From NCBI GenBank assembly GCA_047967505.1, contig CM106538.1: a stretch of DNA of 64,000 bases. One strand, 5' to 3'. Every line of letters begins with the position of its first letter. Position 1 is the first letter of the stretch. A program made the translations under genes and the position numbers. Positions 1 through 12,830 of this stretch are shown here, one piece after another. The stretch is from Dipteris shenzhenensis (Eukaryota > Polypodiophyta > Polypodiopsida > Gleicheniales). Under the pieces are notes generated by a model. That model saw only the letters and a program-made list of their open reading frames with translations, was not told where the DNA came from and ran no database searches.

Positions 1-1
1 T

Positions 2-547
2 TTTGGTGCTAGCTCTCACATCTCAAAATTGTCACTTAAGATTGCTTTCTTTGAATTGAAGATGGTTAGTGGCACTCCTTTGGCTACCCATGTCAATTAC
101 ATGCGGAGTCTCATGACTCAACTTGCTTCTATCAACTCTCTTATCACTACAGATGATGCAATGGCAGTGTTGCTCAAGAGTATGCCTGAAGATTATGATC
201 ATGTTGTTACCACTTTGAAAAATCTTCCTAATCCTAATCTTGAAGGTCTTATCTCTGCTCTTCAAGAAGAAGAAAGGCACATGGAACTCCGGAAAGGCAA
301 TGACATAACCTATGCCATAAAAATCCAGAAGGGCAAGTTTTCACCTTGCAATCATTGTGGGAAGACTAATCACCTCTCAAGAGACTGCTTCAAGATCAAT
401 CCATGCAAACACTGTGGCAAAAACAATCATCATGAAAAGTTTTGTAGAGCCAAAAAGGAAGCAACTTCAAAGTCAGAAACTCCCAATCTACTTTCAGTTG
501 ATGTGCCTCCACAAGATGAGGCATCCTATGAAGATTATGCTTTTTGA
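2..547 (+). CDS. gag polyprotein, C-terminal part (gag-only LTR element, copy A)
   Basis: This open frame enters from the window edge and ends with a TGA stop at 545-547. It is the C-terminal part of a Ty1/copia-type gag (UBN2-like capsid region). The segment from MRSLMTQLASINS to LPNPNLEGL matches copia gag. It is followed by two CCHC zinc knuckles, CNHCGKTNHLSRDC and CKHCGKNNHHEKFC, both with C-x2-C-x4-H-x4-C spacing, which in this family bind the element RNA. The frame closes with the residues DYAF and no protease or pol frame follows: only about 370 bases lie between the stop and the 3' LTR. A near-identical protein with the same ending is present on the minus strand near 53.3-54.1 kb. 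Unlike that copy, this one is not frameshifted in the visible part. The true start lies left of the window. Confidence 0.85.
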   Translation, partial: FGASSHISKLSLKIAFFELKMVSGTPLATHVNYMRSLMTQLASINSLITTDDAMAVLLKSMPEDYDHVVTTLKNLPNPNLEGLISALQEEERHMELRKGNDITYAIKIQKGKFSPCNHCGKTNHLSRDCFKINPCKHCGKNNHHEKFCRAKKEATSKSETPNLLSVDVPPQDEASYEDYAF

Positions 548-919
548 ATCATCTCCATGTATGCTCCAGATCTCTCTTTTTGTTGAGTCAAGGTACTCAG
601 CCTAGATAGTCCTCCAAAATGAATGAAATAAACTATTGTGTGTTTTGTAAACACCTCTGGTCACCATATGATGTAGGCCATGTGTATGTGTTTTTGCTCC
701 ATGGTACCTCCTGCAGACATTGTATGCATGTACATGCAGGGGAGATAACCATTGGAAGGTCTTTTGTATCCCTTTTGTTTACTTCACACCCTTGGGAACC
801 CCTTGCTAGCATGAGAACCTAGCCATAGATTTATCCTTGACCACCATGAGATGGCATGAGAAACTATGAGACTAGATGTATCCTTGACATAGCTTGAGGC
901 ATTCCCTTGAGGGGGGGTA
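548..919 (+). other. untranslated 3' interior of gag-only element, with polypurine tract
   Basis: Noncoding stretch between the gag stop and the 3' LTR. It ends in a G-rich polypurine tract (about 907-918) directly before the LTR, the expected plus-strand priming site of an LTR retrotransposon. No pol domain is visible. The same arrangement is found in the minus-strand copy at 52,895-53,267. Confidence 0.7.
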
Positions 920-1208
920 TGATGGGATATCTCAAGGTGTATGCCCCAGGCACACCTTGGTTTCTATGTGTGTGTGCTAGAGGCACAGTTAGGTGCCCAT
1001 AAGCACTGTTAGGTGGTGGTAGAAGCCACATAGGATGATTGAGAGAATCTAGGAGCAGATTGAGGAGATGATTGTGGAGCTCAGAGGTCATCAGTGATGT
1101 CAGTGATCATGTGAGAGGTGCCTACTTAAGGACCTCACCTTTCTTCATTCCATATGCAAGAATTCTCAGTTTGTGTTCACTCCATGCTTTCCTTTCAGTT
1201 TACCAACA
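920..1208 (+). repeat. 3' LTR of gag-only element copy A
   Basis: 289 bp long terminal repeat starting TGATGGGATATC and ending CTACCAACA-like (TACCAACA). It is homologous over its whole length to the pair of 288 bp LTRs at 52,607-52,894 and 54,953-55,240 in reverse orientation. The matching 5' LTR is outside the window. The sequence continues directly into LINE-derived sequence, so this element inserted into an older LINE. Confidence 0.85.
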
Positions 1209-2126
1209 GGACTTCCTCGAGGGAGAGACACTAGGAGACCCAGAGAGTGCCCCGGGATGTTCGCTCCAGGTTTTGGACGCGATTGTGGTCCAACTTGCGA
1301 CCGAGGAAGATTTCTTACTTCTTTTGGCTGGCAGCCCACGAAGGGTTGCCCATCGGCCCGTAGTTGGAGCAGATGCAAATGGAGGAACAATGCCACTGCT
1401 GCTCAAATAGTGTCCTAGAGACTATCCCACACTGCCTATGGAGCTGTCGTAGCGCAACGAGGATCTGGATGAGAGCCCTCAGGATTATGACACGCATGCA
1501 GAGTCTTCACAGAGACTACACCTAGGGGATGGTGGCTTAGTTGACAGAGGGAGGACACGCGTTCCAGATTGATGAGATCTCCCCAACCTACCGGATACAA
1601 GGTCAGAGCATTCAGAGGATTGTACTCCACGAGGCAGCCCCCCCTGATGCCCTAGCTCCTCCCTCCCCTAGGGAAGATAGTGTTTGGGAGGTGGTAGCCA
1701 GCATCACGGCTTAGAAAATTTGGTTGGCTCGCTGCAGTCTCGTGATGGGAGAGCACCCGGTTCCACCCTCAGCTACCTTGGTTGCCATCTGGCAGGATAT
1801 CATTTGCACTCTACGGTCCACTTAGGAGCGTGGGACTCCAAGCTCCAAGGCGACTATTGAGAGGCGTGCTCGTTTCTGCAAGGCTTGGCCTGCAGGTGTT
1901 TTCTACATTTTCACTCCGCGAGGGATTCACTGGCTGTATAGTTCCCCCACTTGGCCCCAGTTCCCAAGATCCCCTAGGCAGTGAGCTGGGCTTCTCTAGA
2001 ACAGGCCAATTTCTCTTTCAGCCTTTTTCGGTTTTTTTCATACTCAGCACCTTCGGGGCTGTTGTCTTGTATGAAATCTTTCAAGCATTAATAGAAGGTT
2101 CCTTTCTTTGAAAAAAAAAAAAAAAA
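1209..2126 (+). mobile_element. LINE 3' fragment (zf-RVT end of ORF2, 3' UTR, poly(A))
   Basis: 5'-truncated non-LTR retrotransposon. Translation around 1,390-1,480 gives a zinc-binding RT-associated domain pattern (residues ETIPHCLWSC and AQRIW). Downstream, about 1,690-1,830 encodes a conserved C-terminal block (VWEVVASI, IWLARC, PPSATLVAIWQDII). The same block appears in the minus-strand LINE fragment near 39.8-40.1 kb (VWETVASI, PPTATLVAIWQDII). The frame is broken by stops. The fragment ends in a 16-base poly(A) at 2,111-2,126. It lies in RABH intron 2, antisense to that gene, and was itself hit by the gag-only LTR element. Confidence 0.75.
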
Positions 2127-2175
2127 GATTGAAAACCATAAACTACATGACGCATAGCAAGGACTAGCTACTATG
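2126..2175. repeat. dispersed repeat shared with 33,665-33,713
   Basis: About 50 bases (AGATTGAAAACCATAAACT through ACTAGCTACTATG) recur with a few changes at 33,665-33,713. Here the repeat begins exactly where the LINE poly(A) ends. Nature unknown; possibly the edge of an older dispersed repeat used as LINE target. Confidence 0.5.
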
Positions 2176-2793
2176 GAAGGCTGTACCCTGTGGGAACAGT
2201 TGTTCAGGAAAGAACGTGCCTCTTCATCAAAAGGGCACAATTTTCTCACAAAAAGCTAGTGGCATGTCATCACAGAGACGTGCCTATTGGTCAAAGGACA
2301 TGACTACGCGATGCAACCCTTCAGATGCAGAGACAGTATCATTCAATTTTTCCTTCTGACTCATGAGCCTGTTTCATATTGCTTCAAGTTATGCTTAACT
2401 AAATAATAGAAAGCTCACATGACCGCATCATTACACCCCTGATGGGCGAATATTTTGAGAGCCTCAAAACATTGAAGAAAGCATGCTTCCTCCTTAACTA
2501 GGGTGTACTACAGGTCCATGACAAAGCAATCATTATTAATGGAAAAACACTTTGGAAGCCGCATGAGTAGAACCGAAGATTCAAACTGCTAGCCCTCCCA
2601 CCTCTTTTTGAGAATTGTACCATTCCTTTTGGTTCCATTTGCTTAAACAGGCTGATGTCAATTTGGTGTAACCTTTCGTGAATATAATACATTTGTCAAT
2701 TCCAGAAGGATAAGTAGAACCAAACATTAAAAGAAGACCAAACAAACCCAAATATGGAAGACAAAAGACAAAGGGAGTCACATATTTGCTCAC
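2176..2793. other. RABH intron 2 (part), no gene seen
   Basis: Intron sequence downstream of RABH exon 2 on the minus strand. No further RABH exon (the DTAGQE G3 box and beyond) was found between here and position 1, so exon 3 should lie outside the window. Confidence 0.5.
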
Positions 2794-2864
2794 CAGAGCT
2801 GCAAGCGCACTGTCCTATCCTCCAGGTACATAGTTTTGGACAAAAAGTCTATGCCAATTGTTGC
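2794..2864 (-). CDS. RABH1: RAB6/RABH small GTPase, exon 2
   Basis: The minus strand reads [18 protein letters not shown] followed by VRLQL, the near-invariant switch I to interswitch segment of RAB6/RABH GTPases. These proteins cycle between GTP and GDP and act in Golgi vesicle traffic. The exon is 71 bp. It follows an acceptor ending in ATGCAG and is followed by a GTGAGC donor that splits the next codon after two bases (TG|G, Trp). The 23 whole codons continue exon 1 (12,295-12,423) in phase 0, exactly as in plant RABH genes, where the break falls after the TYQ residues. The conserved Thr of switch I (ATIGID) is present. The DTAGQE box should open exon 3, which is not in the window. Identification is by residue pattern and splice phase; gene-family naming is confident, paralogue number is not. 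Confidence 0.92.
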
Positions 2865-3371
2865 CTGCATTACCCAAACACACATTTGATGATTGCAGAG
2901 CTCGAACAGTCTATCAATTTTCTCTTTCACATCCCCCCCCCCCCAAAAAAAAAAAAAAAACATTTGTGCCAGGAGGCATAAACCAAAAGAACCAGTTAGC
3001 AGTCAGTGCCAGTGTCATCAACTACTATTGTATGATGTAACTTTCTAAACAACCCAAGACAAAAGCAATAATCCACTGTGCCAAGGAAAGACTTAACTGG
3101 CTGGTATCTAAGGAGACAGCCTAAAGTGAGCTAATTAACTGATTGAAAAATCAATAATGTGTCCAGTCTCCATTCAAAATCAGACAAAATGACCTGAGTA
3201 TGTCAACCAGACTTGCAGTGATGAGAAATAACCGCAAGGAATAACAAATGGAAAGGGTTGATAGAGACCATGTGAAGCATATATCTATGGCTTAGTTAAA
3301 CAAAAATATGCATTTTCAATAGTACTTTGACAAACGTAGATTGATTAGCTAAACCTGAAACTTAGTGTGAA

Positions 3372-3376
3372 ACTGT
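3372..3376. repeat. target-site duplication, left copy (ACTGT)
   Basis: Five bases ACTGT directly precede the 5' LTR and recur directly after the 3' LTR at 9,235-9,239. This is the 5 bp duplication expected from copia integrase and fixes the element ends. Confidence 0.9.
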
Positions 3377-3650
3377 TGTTAAAATTATTGTTATAATTTA
3401 GCAGTGACCAATGTAATGTAATAAGTAGGTTAGGGGCACTTTTCCCTCATTTAGAGGTTTTTCCCCCTAACCACAGTTAGTTCACTAACTACGGTTAGTG
3501 AAGGATAAGGTTTTGTCACTTAGACAAAACCTATCCCTCTCTTCAATTGTAGCACACTCTTCTATTGCAACTATTGCTTTCAGCTCTCACTCTCCTACAT
3601 TCTTGCTCTCCTGCTCTCACTCTGCTCTCTCTCTCCCTCTACAACTCACA
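3377..3650 (+). repeat. 5' LTR of copia element
   Basis: 274 bp, TGTTAAAATT to CTACAACTCACA, repeated at 8,961-9,234. It has a pyrimidine-rich 3' half (CTCTCACTCTCC and similar). An AT-rich motif GTTATAATT near the start is present in both copies, but no promoter could be confirmed. Confidence 0.93.
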
Positions 3651-3651
3651 T

Positions 3652-3666
3652 TTGGTATTAGAGCGG
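3652..3666 (+). other. tRNA-Met primer binding site
   Basis: TTGGTATTAGAGCGG starts one base after the 5' LTR. It matches, with one or two changes, the TGGTATCAGAGC complement of the initiator tRNA-Met 3' end that plant copia elements use to prime minus-strand synthesis. Confidence 0.8.
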
Positions 3667-3732
3667 GTTGACCCTGCTCCCTGCTTCCTTGCTCGCAATC
3701 TCCCTGCTCCAAGCTCAACAGCTCGCTGCCCG

Positions 3733-4183
3733 TCCGTACAGTCTTCCGTACAAGCCGTCCCAGCTGCTGCACCGTGCAGCTTTCGTCCGTACAGCCGTAC
3801 AAGCTCACAGAGCTCTCGCTGTCCATACAGCTGTGTCTGCTCCCGTACATTTCGTACGGTATCCATACAATTCGCCGTCAGCCCGTACAGCTCGTTTACA
3901 GCCCCGTACAGTTCGCCGTCAGCCCGTACAGTTCGCCGTCAGCCTGTACAGCTCGTCGTCAGCCCATACAGCTCCCGTACATTCCATACCGTCATGCCAG
4001 CCCGAGCTGAACCTGTCCGTACACAAGAGGGTATCCGTCCATACAGCCTGACTGTACATTCCGTACAGTTTCGTACAGATCACCGTCAGATCCATACATC
4101 CGTACAGATCCGTACCTCCGTACAGATCCATACAGAAATCTCCGTACGCCCGTACGCAGGAGGGTACCCCGTCCGTACAACAA
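3733..4183 (+). repeat. CCGTACAG-rich leader repeat
   Basis: In the untranslated leader, the motif CCGTACAG or close variants (CCATACAG, CTGTACAG, CCGTACAA) occurs some 25 times in about 450 bases at irregular 10-25 base spacing. Neighbouring units also share GTTCGCCGTCAG. The track contains partly open frames but no protein family is recognisable; the repetition explains them. Similar GTACAG-rich stretches occur at 36,270-36,400 and 49,690-49,750, and an inverted-looking one at 50,770-50,850. Confidence 0.75.
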
Positions 4184-4199
4184 GGGAGCTATTGGTTGG

Positions 4200-4560
4200 T
4201 AAATCAAATTCGAGGCAGATTTTTGCTTTGCAAGCCATTTTGTGGGCAGATTTGGACACATTTTGTGTATTGGGAATTTTGTCAAACTTGGGGATTTTGC
4301 ATTTGTTGCAGAGATTGCAAAAATTTGGGGCTTTTGCAATCACACTGCAATTTTGCAGTGAAATTTGGGACTTTTGCAGGCAGAGAGCAATTTGTGCAAC
4401 ATTTGGGGCTTTCAGACCATTTGCCCCTTTCTGGTTGCAATTTCAAGCCACAAATTGGGGCTTTTGTGTTGGGAGAGCAATTTTGCAGGTTTCAGTTCAC
4501 ACTGCCTTTCTGTGAGTGTTTTGAAGCACTTTTGGCAGGTTTTGGGATCTGACAAAGGCA
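4200..4560 (+). repeat. leader repeat of TTTGGGGCTTTTGCA units
   Basis: Second leader module with four to five imperfect copies of ATTTGGGGCTTTTGCA (for example about 4,323, 4,364, 4,401, 4,454). The same module recurs at about 49,845-49,950 in an otherwise unassigned region, which identifies that stretch as a related LTR-element leader. Confidence 0.65.
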
Positions 4561-4677
4561 TCACAGAGATTTGAGTTGCATTTTTAGCCAGTGTTTGGCT
4601 GTATTGTTTGGGAATTGTGCACTCCATTCCCAACAAGGGAATTCAGATTTGCATTTGCTGTATTTTCTTTCTCAGAC

Positions 4678-5388
4678 ATGGCCTAGCAAAATCAGAATGA
4701 TTTCCAGTTCAATGGTCTCTCACAAGAGGATAAGCTGGATGGTACCAACTACTCCCTCTGGAGTTTTATGGTACCCAATATTCTGATTTCCCGTAATTTG
4801 TGGGACTATGTAAATGGGGATGAGATCCGGCCAGCAAATGTGGCACCTAATACCCCTCCCCAGCAAGGAGGAGGCAGAGGTCGTGCACAGGGTACAGCTG
4901 CAGCACAAGTTATTGGTGCAGTTATACCTACCACTCCAAAGCAAAAGAGATGGGATTCACGTGATGCTTTAGCTTTGTCATGTATTTCTCTTTCAGTGAA
5001 AAGATTCATCATTCCGCATATCCGGTCGTGTAAGACCTCAAAGGCAGCATGGGATATTTTGGAGAGCATGTATGCAGCTCGGAATGATGCCAGGGTGTCT
5101 TTTTTGAAAAGAGAATTGTCTCATGCACATATGGAAGAGGGTGACTCCATGTCAGTGCACCTCACAAAGCTACAGGATTTACGAGAGCAATTGCTGAATA
5201 TTGATGAGATCATTCCTGATTCAGAGATGATTACCACTACTCTGAATTCTCTTCCTGAGTCTTATCTCAGCTTTCATACCTCACTGAATTTGTCATTGAG
5301 GGGGGGTGCAATCCTCTCAATTTTCACGAGTTGATAGGACTTCTATTGCAGGAAGAGCAGACCAGGAAAAACATGGCTTCACGAGCAG
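4678..5388 (+). pseudogene. copia gag, N-terminal and capsid part (disrupted)
   Basis: The gag frame begins ATG GCC at 4,678 but the third codon is TAG. After it the frame reads through typical copia gag features: KLDGTNYSLWSFMV and NLWDYVNG near the start, then ALSCISLSV and SCKTSKAAWDILESMY, and the LRDLREQLLNIDEIIPD region of the UBN2/capsid domain. A 7-G run at 5,300-5,306 coincides with a +1 frameshift; past it, translation in the next frame continues with the expected NFHELIGLLLQEEQ sequence. Gag would form the virus-like particle. The long spacer rich in Gly and Pro after DEIRPANV is a family-typical variable insert. Confidence 0.8.
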
Positions 5389-6108
5389 GTGAACATGCCT
5401 TCTCTAAAGGCTAAGGGTGATGCAGGTAAGCCCAAGAAGAAGGGAATATGTCATTACTGCAAAAAGCCAGGTCACTACATTGGAGAATGCAAGAAAAGGC
5501 TTGCAAAAGAAAAGAAAAACAGCTCCGGTATGGCTGTTTCAGATTCAGCTCCTCATACATCTGACAATGAGCAAGCTACAGCCAACTTTGTGGAGCACGA
5601 CTATGCCTTCTTGACTTGCATTTCAGACTCTCAATTGGCTGCTCCGGATACTACAGCCACTTGTAATGATGACTCTTATGCTTTTCTGACATGCAGTTAT
5701 GATTCTTCCAAGGATGCATCAGCTTTCAGTGTCAATGAGACACAAAATACATGGTATTTTGATAGCGGTGCCTCAAAGCATATCACTTCCAAGAAGTGTC
5801 TTTTCACATCTCTGCATCCACCACCCGTTGGTAAAAAGGTCACATGTGCCAACAACTCCTCCTATTCAGTTCGTGGTACAGGAGAAGTTGAACTTACAGC
5901 CATTGATGGCTCAACATTCAAAATTTCTGATGTCTTGTATGTGCCTGGTATCACAAAAAATCTACTTTCCGTGTCCACTCTTAACATAGCTGGATTTCAG
6001 GTCATTTTTGAAGATGACAAGTGTGCAGTTCATGACAGAGAGAATGACTATGCCTTGAGATTGTCTGGCACTTTGTTACGTGGTCTTTTTCAGCTTAGAC
6101 ATGTATGA
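5389..6108 (+). pseudogene. copia gag zinc knuckle and aspartic protease
   Basis: This frame holds one CCHC zinc knuckle, CHYCKKPGHYIGEC, followed by an acidic linker with repeated DYAFLTC-like motifs (HDYAFLTCISDS, DSYAFLTCSYDS). The retropepsin follows, with the catalytic DSGAS motif in WYFDSGASKHIT and the FKISDVLYVPGITKNLLSVS segment characteristic of copia protease. The domain cuts the polyprotein. The 5' boundary is in frame with the preceding gag once the G-run shift is allowed for, so 5,389 is not a true start. Translation breaks near 6,090, where the GAG-pre-integrase domain continues in another frame. Confidence 0.85.
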
Positions 6109-7130
6109 GAAAAGACCAGCACATGCTCTTGCAGTTTCCACTCCTATTGCTGCTATGCAGAATGCGGAGTTATGGCATGCCAGATATGGACACATGCATT
6201 ATGGCAACTTGATGACACTTCAAAAACATGCTATGGTTGATGCATTGCCTACTCTTGAAACACCTCCTCCACATGCCTGTGAAGGGTGCATTCTTGGTAA
6301 AATGCACAAATTTCCTTTCAAGAAGGATGGATCAGTAAAAGCTGTTCGAAAATTACAGCTTATCCATAGTGATGTCTGTGGTCCCATGAGGACTCCATCA
6401 TTGGGTGGTCATCTTTACTTTGTCACTTTTATAGATGACTACTCCAACTACACTTGGGTTTATGGGCTGAAACGCAAATCAGAAGTGTTTATGGTTTTCA
6501 AACACTTTGCAGCCATGGTTGAAAATGAATCAGGACTCAAGATACAGACATTACACACAGATAGAGGAGGGGAGTATTTGTCTGCAGATTTTGATGCATT
6601 TTTGAAAGACAAGGGCATTGCACATCAGCTTATAGTGAGGCTAACTCCTCAGCAAAATGGCAAAGCTGAGAGGAAAAATCGTATTCTTATGGAGATGGAT
6701 AGATGCATGCTAAAAAGCAAAAAATTGCCTCACAGATTTTGGCTTGAAGGTCTCATGTGTGCCAATTATGTTTTGAATCCCACAAAAGCTTTGAAGACCA
6801 AGACTCCCTATGAAGTTTGGCAAGGGAGAAAGCCTTCTGTGGATAATTTTCGTGTTTTTGGATGCCTTGCATATGCTCATGTGCCCGTTGAGTTTCGGCA
6901 TAAATTGTCTGATAAGGCAATCAAATGCATTTTTGTTGGGTACAGTGCAGAGAGCAAGGGCTACCGTCTCTACAATCCTGTCACACGCAAGATTATTGTC
7001 AGTAGAGATGTTATATTTTCAGAAAATTCAGCTTACACTCAAGCTGAATTTGATTTGCCTACTTCTTTCGATGATGTCTTTGAGGGATTACTACCCATTG
7101 CCTTGGTTCCCCTGCTGATATATCTGATGC
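6092..7130 (+). pseudogene. copia integrase
   Basis: GAG-pre-integrase and integrase. The HHCC zinc domain is seen as ELWHARYGHMHYGNL followed by CEGCILGK. The catalytic triad is complete: Asp in LIHSDVCGPM, Asp in LHTDRGGEY and Glu in NGKAERKNR. The C-terminal copia signature VFGCLAYAHVP, then IFVGYSAESKGYRLYNP and KIIVSRDVIF follows. The domain inserts cDNA into the genome. The frame enters by a frameshift near 6,090 and ends by another near 7,090-7,130, in the variable linker before RT, where a second frame carries on at about 7,190. Apart from those shifts the domain has no internal stop. Confidence 0.88.
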
Positions 7131-7189
7131 AAATCAAAATTTTCAGATACCTCCACATGCTCCGATTCAGCCACAGGATGTCTTACCAC

Positions 7190-8000
7190 CTCCACAAGCA
7201 GTGGAAGAGGTTGTTCAGCAAGAAATTGCAGATATGCATGCAGCAAAAACAGTCCCAAATTGGCTGTTACAAACTCTCAGGGAGAGTAAAATTGATGCTC
7301 CATTACCTGGCAGAACTCGGAGTGCAGTAAGGCATGGGGGGGGAGCTCTTTCAGTTGAATCAGCTTATGCACGTACTCTTCTTGATGAGGAGGAGCCTGA
7401 GACATTTGAAGAGGCACAGGATAATGTTCATTGGATGAATGCCATGCACGATGAATTGCAGTCCATTCAGAAAAATCAGACATGGGAGGTTGTCGATTTG
7501 CCACCAGGTAAACATGCCATAGGTACACGGTGGGTTTTCAAGGTCAAAAGAAAGCCAGATGGGTCCATTGATCGGTACAAGGCAAGGCTGGTTGCAAAAG
7601 GATATGCTCGAAAAAAGGGCATAGACTATGAGGAGACTTTTGCTCCTACATCCAGAATGACAACCATCCAGTCAGTTATAGCCATGGCTGCAAACTTTGA
7701 ATGGAATGTTCATCAGTTGGACATTAAAACAGCTTTCCTTAATGGAGACTTGTTGGAAGAGGTTTATGTCAAACAACCTCTAGGCTTTGAAATTTCAGGA
7801 AATGCACTTCCTGTATGCAAGCTGAATAAAGCTTTGTATGGGCTGAAACAAGCTCCACGTGCATGGTATGCCAAAATTCATGCCTTTCTGACCAGCAAGG
7901 GGCTGCACAATAGTCCAACTGAGAGCACCCTCTACATCAAGAAGGATGGGGGGGATATTTTAGTCATCATTCTTTATGTAGATGACTTACTCTCACAAGG
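7190..8000 (+). pseudogene. copia reverse transcriptase, N-terminal and catalytic part
   Basis: Reads the full copia RT signature: WMNAMHDELQSIQKNQTW, GTRWVFKVKRKPDG, RYKARLVAKGYARKKGIDY, ETFAPTSRMTTI, HQLDIKTAFLNGDL, then ALYGLKQAPRAWY. The catalytic YVDD box is intact in ILYVDDLL. Two long G runs (7,336-7,343 and 7,948-7,954) lie in this frame without breaking it as given. The frame is lost just after YVDD near 8,000 and resumes in another frame at about 8,010. The domain would copy the element RNA into DNA in the cytoplasmic particle. Confidence 0.9.
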
Positions 8001-8009
8001 TCAAATGAA

Positions 8010-8923
8010 GATAATATTGCAGATTTTAAAGCTGAATTGCAGACCACTTTTAACATGTCAGATTTGGGGCTGCTACACTTTTATTTGGGGATCCAGTTCA
8101 CTCAAGAGAAAAGTGGCATCGTTATGTCTCAATCCAAGTATGTGCAGAAACTCTTGGACAGATTCGACATGCAGGATTGTAAGCCCATAGCTACTCCCAT
8201 GGAGCTAGGGCTGAAGCTTACAATGCATGATGCAGGTGAATCAATTGATGTCACACTCTACAGTCAGGCTGTTGGATGCCTTATTTATCTCTGCAATACA
8301 CGACCTGATATTCAGTTTGCAGTTTCTCAGGTGAGCAGATATATGCACAGCCCAAAGACTATGCATTGGCAGGCTGTAAAACGCATCTTCCGTTATTTGC
8401 AAGGTACCAAGTCTTTTGGCTTGATGTTTCCCAGGGGGGTGACTTGCAGATGCATGCCTACAGTGACTCAGATTGGGCTGGAGGCTATGACACTAGGCAG
8501 TCCACAAGTAGCAATTGTTTCTTTTTGGGCAAAGCGTGTATTTCTTGGTTAAGCAAGAAACAATCTACAGTGGCTACCTCTTCATGTGAAGCTGAGTACA
8601 GGGCAGCTTTCACAGCGACAGTTGAATGTGTTTGGCTGCATCGTTTATTTGCTGATCTTCATCTTTCATTGGAGGGTCCTCCTCCAATTCTCACTGATAG
8701 TCAGAAAGCTATTGCAGTGGCAAAGAATCCTGTGTTTCATGCTCGCACGAAGCACATTGAGGTTCACTATCAGTGCGTCAGAGAGACGTTGCATGCAGGA
8801 GAGATCAGTATGATCTATGTGTCAACACATGACAATGTTGCAGACATTTTCACCAAAGCACTTCCACGTGAAAAGTTTGAGGCATTTCGCAGTGCCCTGA
8901 ACTTATCTCCTTTTGGTGATTGA
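8010..8923 (+). pseudogene. copia RT C-terminus and RNase H
   Basis: Begins with the RT thumb region (FKAELQTTFNMSDLG, LHFYLGIQFTQ, SKYVQKLLDRFDMQDCKP) and the connection (GCLIYLCNTRPDIQFAVSQVSRYMHSP, HWQAVKRIFRYLQGT). A frameshift coincides with a 6-G run at 8,434-8,439. RNase H follows with Asp in YSDSDWAGG, Glu in SSCEAEYRA and Asp in LTDSQKAI, then KHIEVHYQCVRE and the C-terminal VADIFTKALPR. The stop is the TGA at 8,921-8,923, and the polypurine tract and 3' LTR follow within 40 bases. RNase H would remove template RNA during cDNA synthesis. Confidence 0.88.
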
Positions 8924-8950
8924 TCATTTCCTTGTACATGACATTGGCAC

Positions 8951-8960
8951 TGCAGGGGGG
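8951..8960 (+). other. polypurine tract of copia element
   Basis: TGCAGGGGGG immediately precedes the 3' LTR at 8,961, the usual place for the plus-strand primer. Confidence 0.75.
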
Positions 8961-9234
8961 TGTTAGAATTATTGTTATAATTTAGCTGTGACCAAAGTAA
9001 TGTAATAAGTAGGTTAGGAGCACTTTTCCCTCATTTAGAGGTTTTCCCCCCTAACCACAGTTAGTTCACTAACTACGGTTAGTGAAGGATAAGGTTTTGT
9101 CACTTAGACAAAACCTATCCCTCTCTTCAGTTGTAGCACACTCTTCCATTGCAACTATTGCTTTCAGCTCTCACTCTCCTACATTCTTGCTCTCCTGCTC
9201 TCACTCTGCTCTCTCTCTCCCTCTACAACTCACA
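8961..9234 (+). repeat. 3' LTR of copia element
   Basis: 274 bp direct repeat of 3,377-3,650 with about seven substitutions counted by eye. It is followed at 9,235-9,239 by the ACTGT target duplication. Confidence 0.93.
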
Positions 9235-9239
9235 ACTGT

Positions 9240-12830
<3,591 letters not shown>

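Larger units (their letters stand above)
3377..9234 (+). mobile_element. complete Ty1/copia retrotransposon in RABH intron 1
   Basis: A full-length 5,858 bp element bounded by two 274 bp LTRs that begin TGTTA and end CTCACA, flanked by perfect 5 bp target duplications. The internal order is primer binding site, about 1 kb leader, gag, protease, integrase, reverse transcriptase, RNase H, polypurine tract. That PR-IN-RT-RH order defines copia. The two LTRs differ at about 7 of 274 positions by eye, so the insertion is moderately young. It sits antisense to RABH in its first intron. The coding region carries a stop at codon 3 and about five frameshifts, so this copy is probably not autonomous as sequenced, although every catalytic motif remains readable. 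Confidence 0.95.

Noticed and set aside
3565-4515. 316-codon plus-strand frame starting in the copia 5' LTR
   Set aside because: It crosses the LTR end and primer site, and its sequence is produced by the CCGTACAG repeats; the real gag starts at 4,678.
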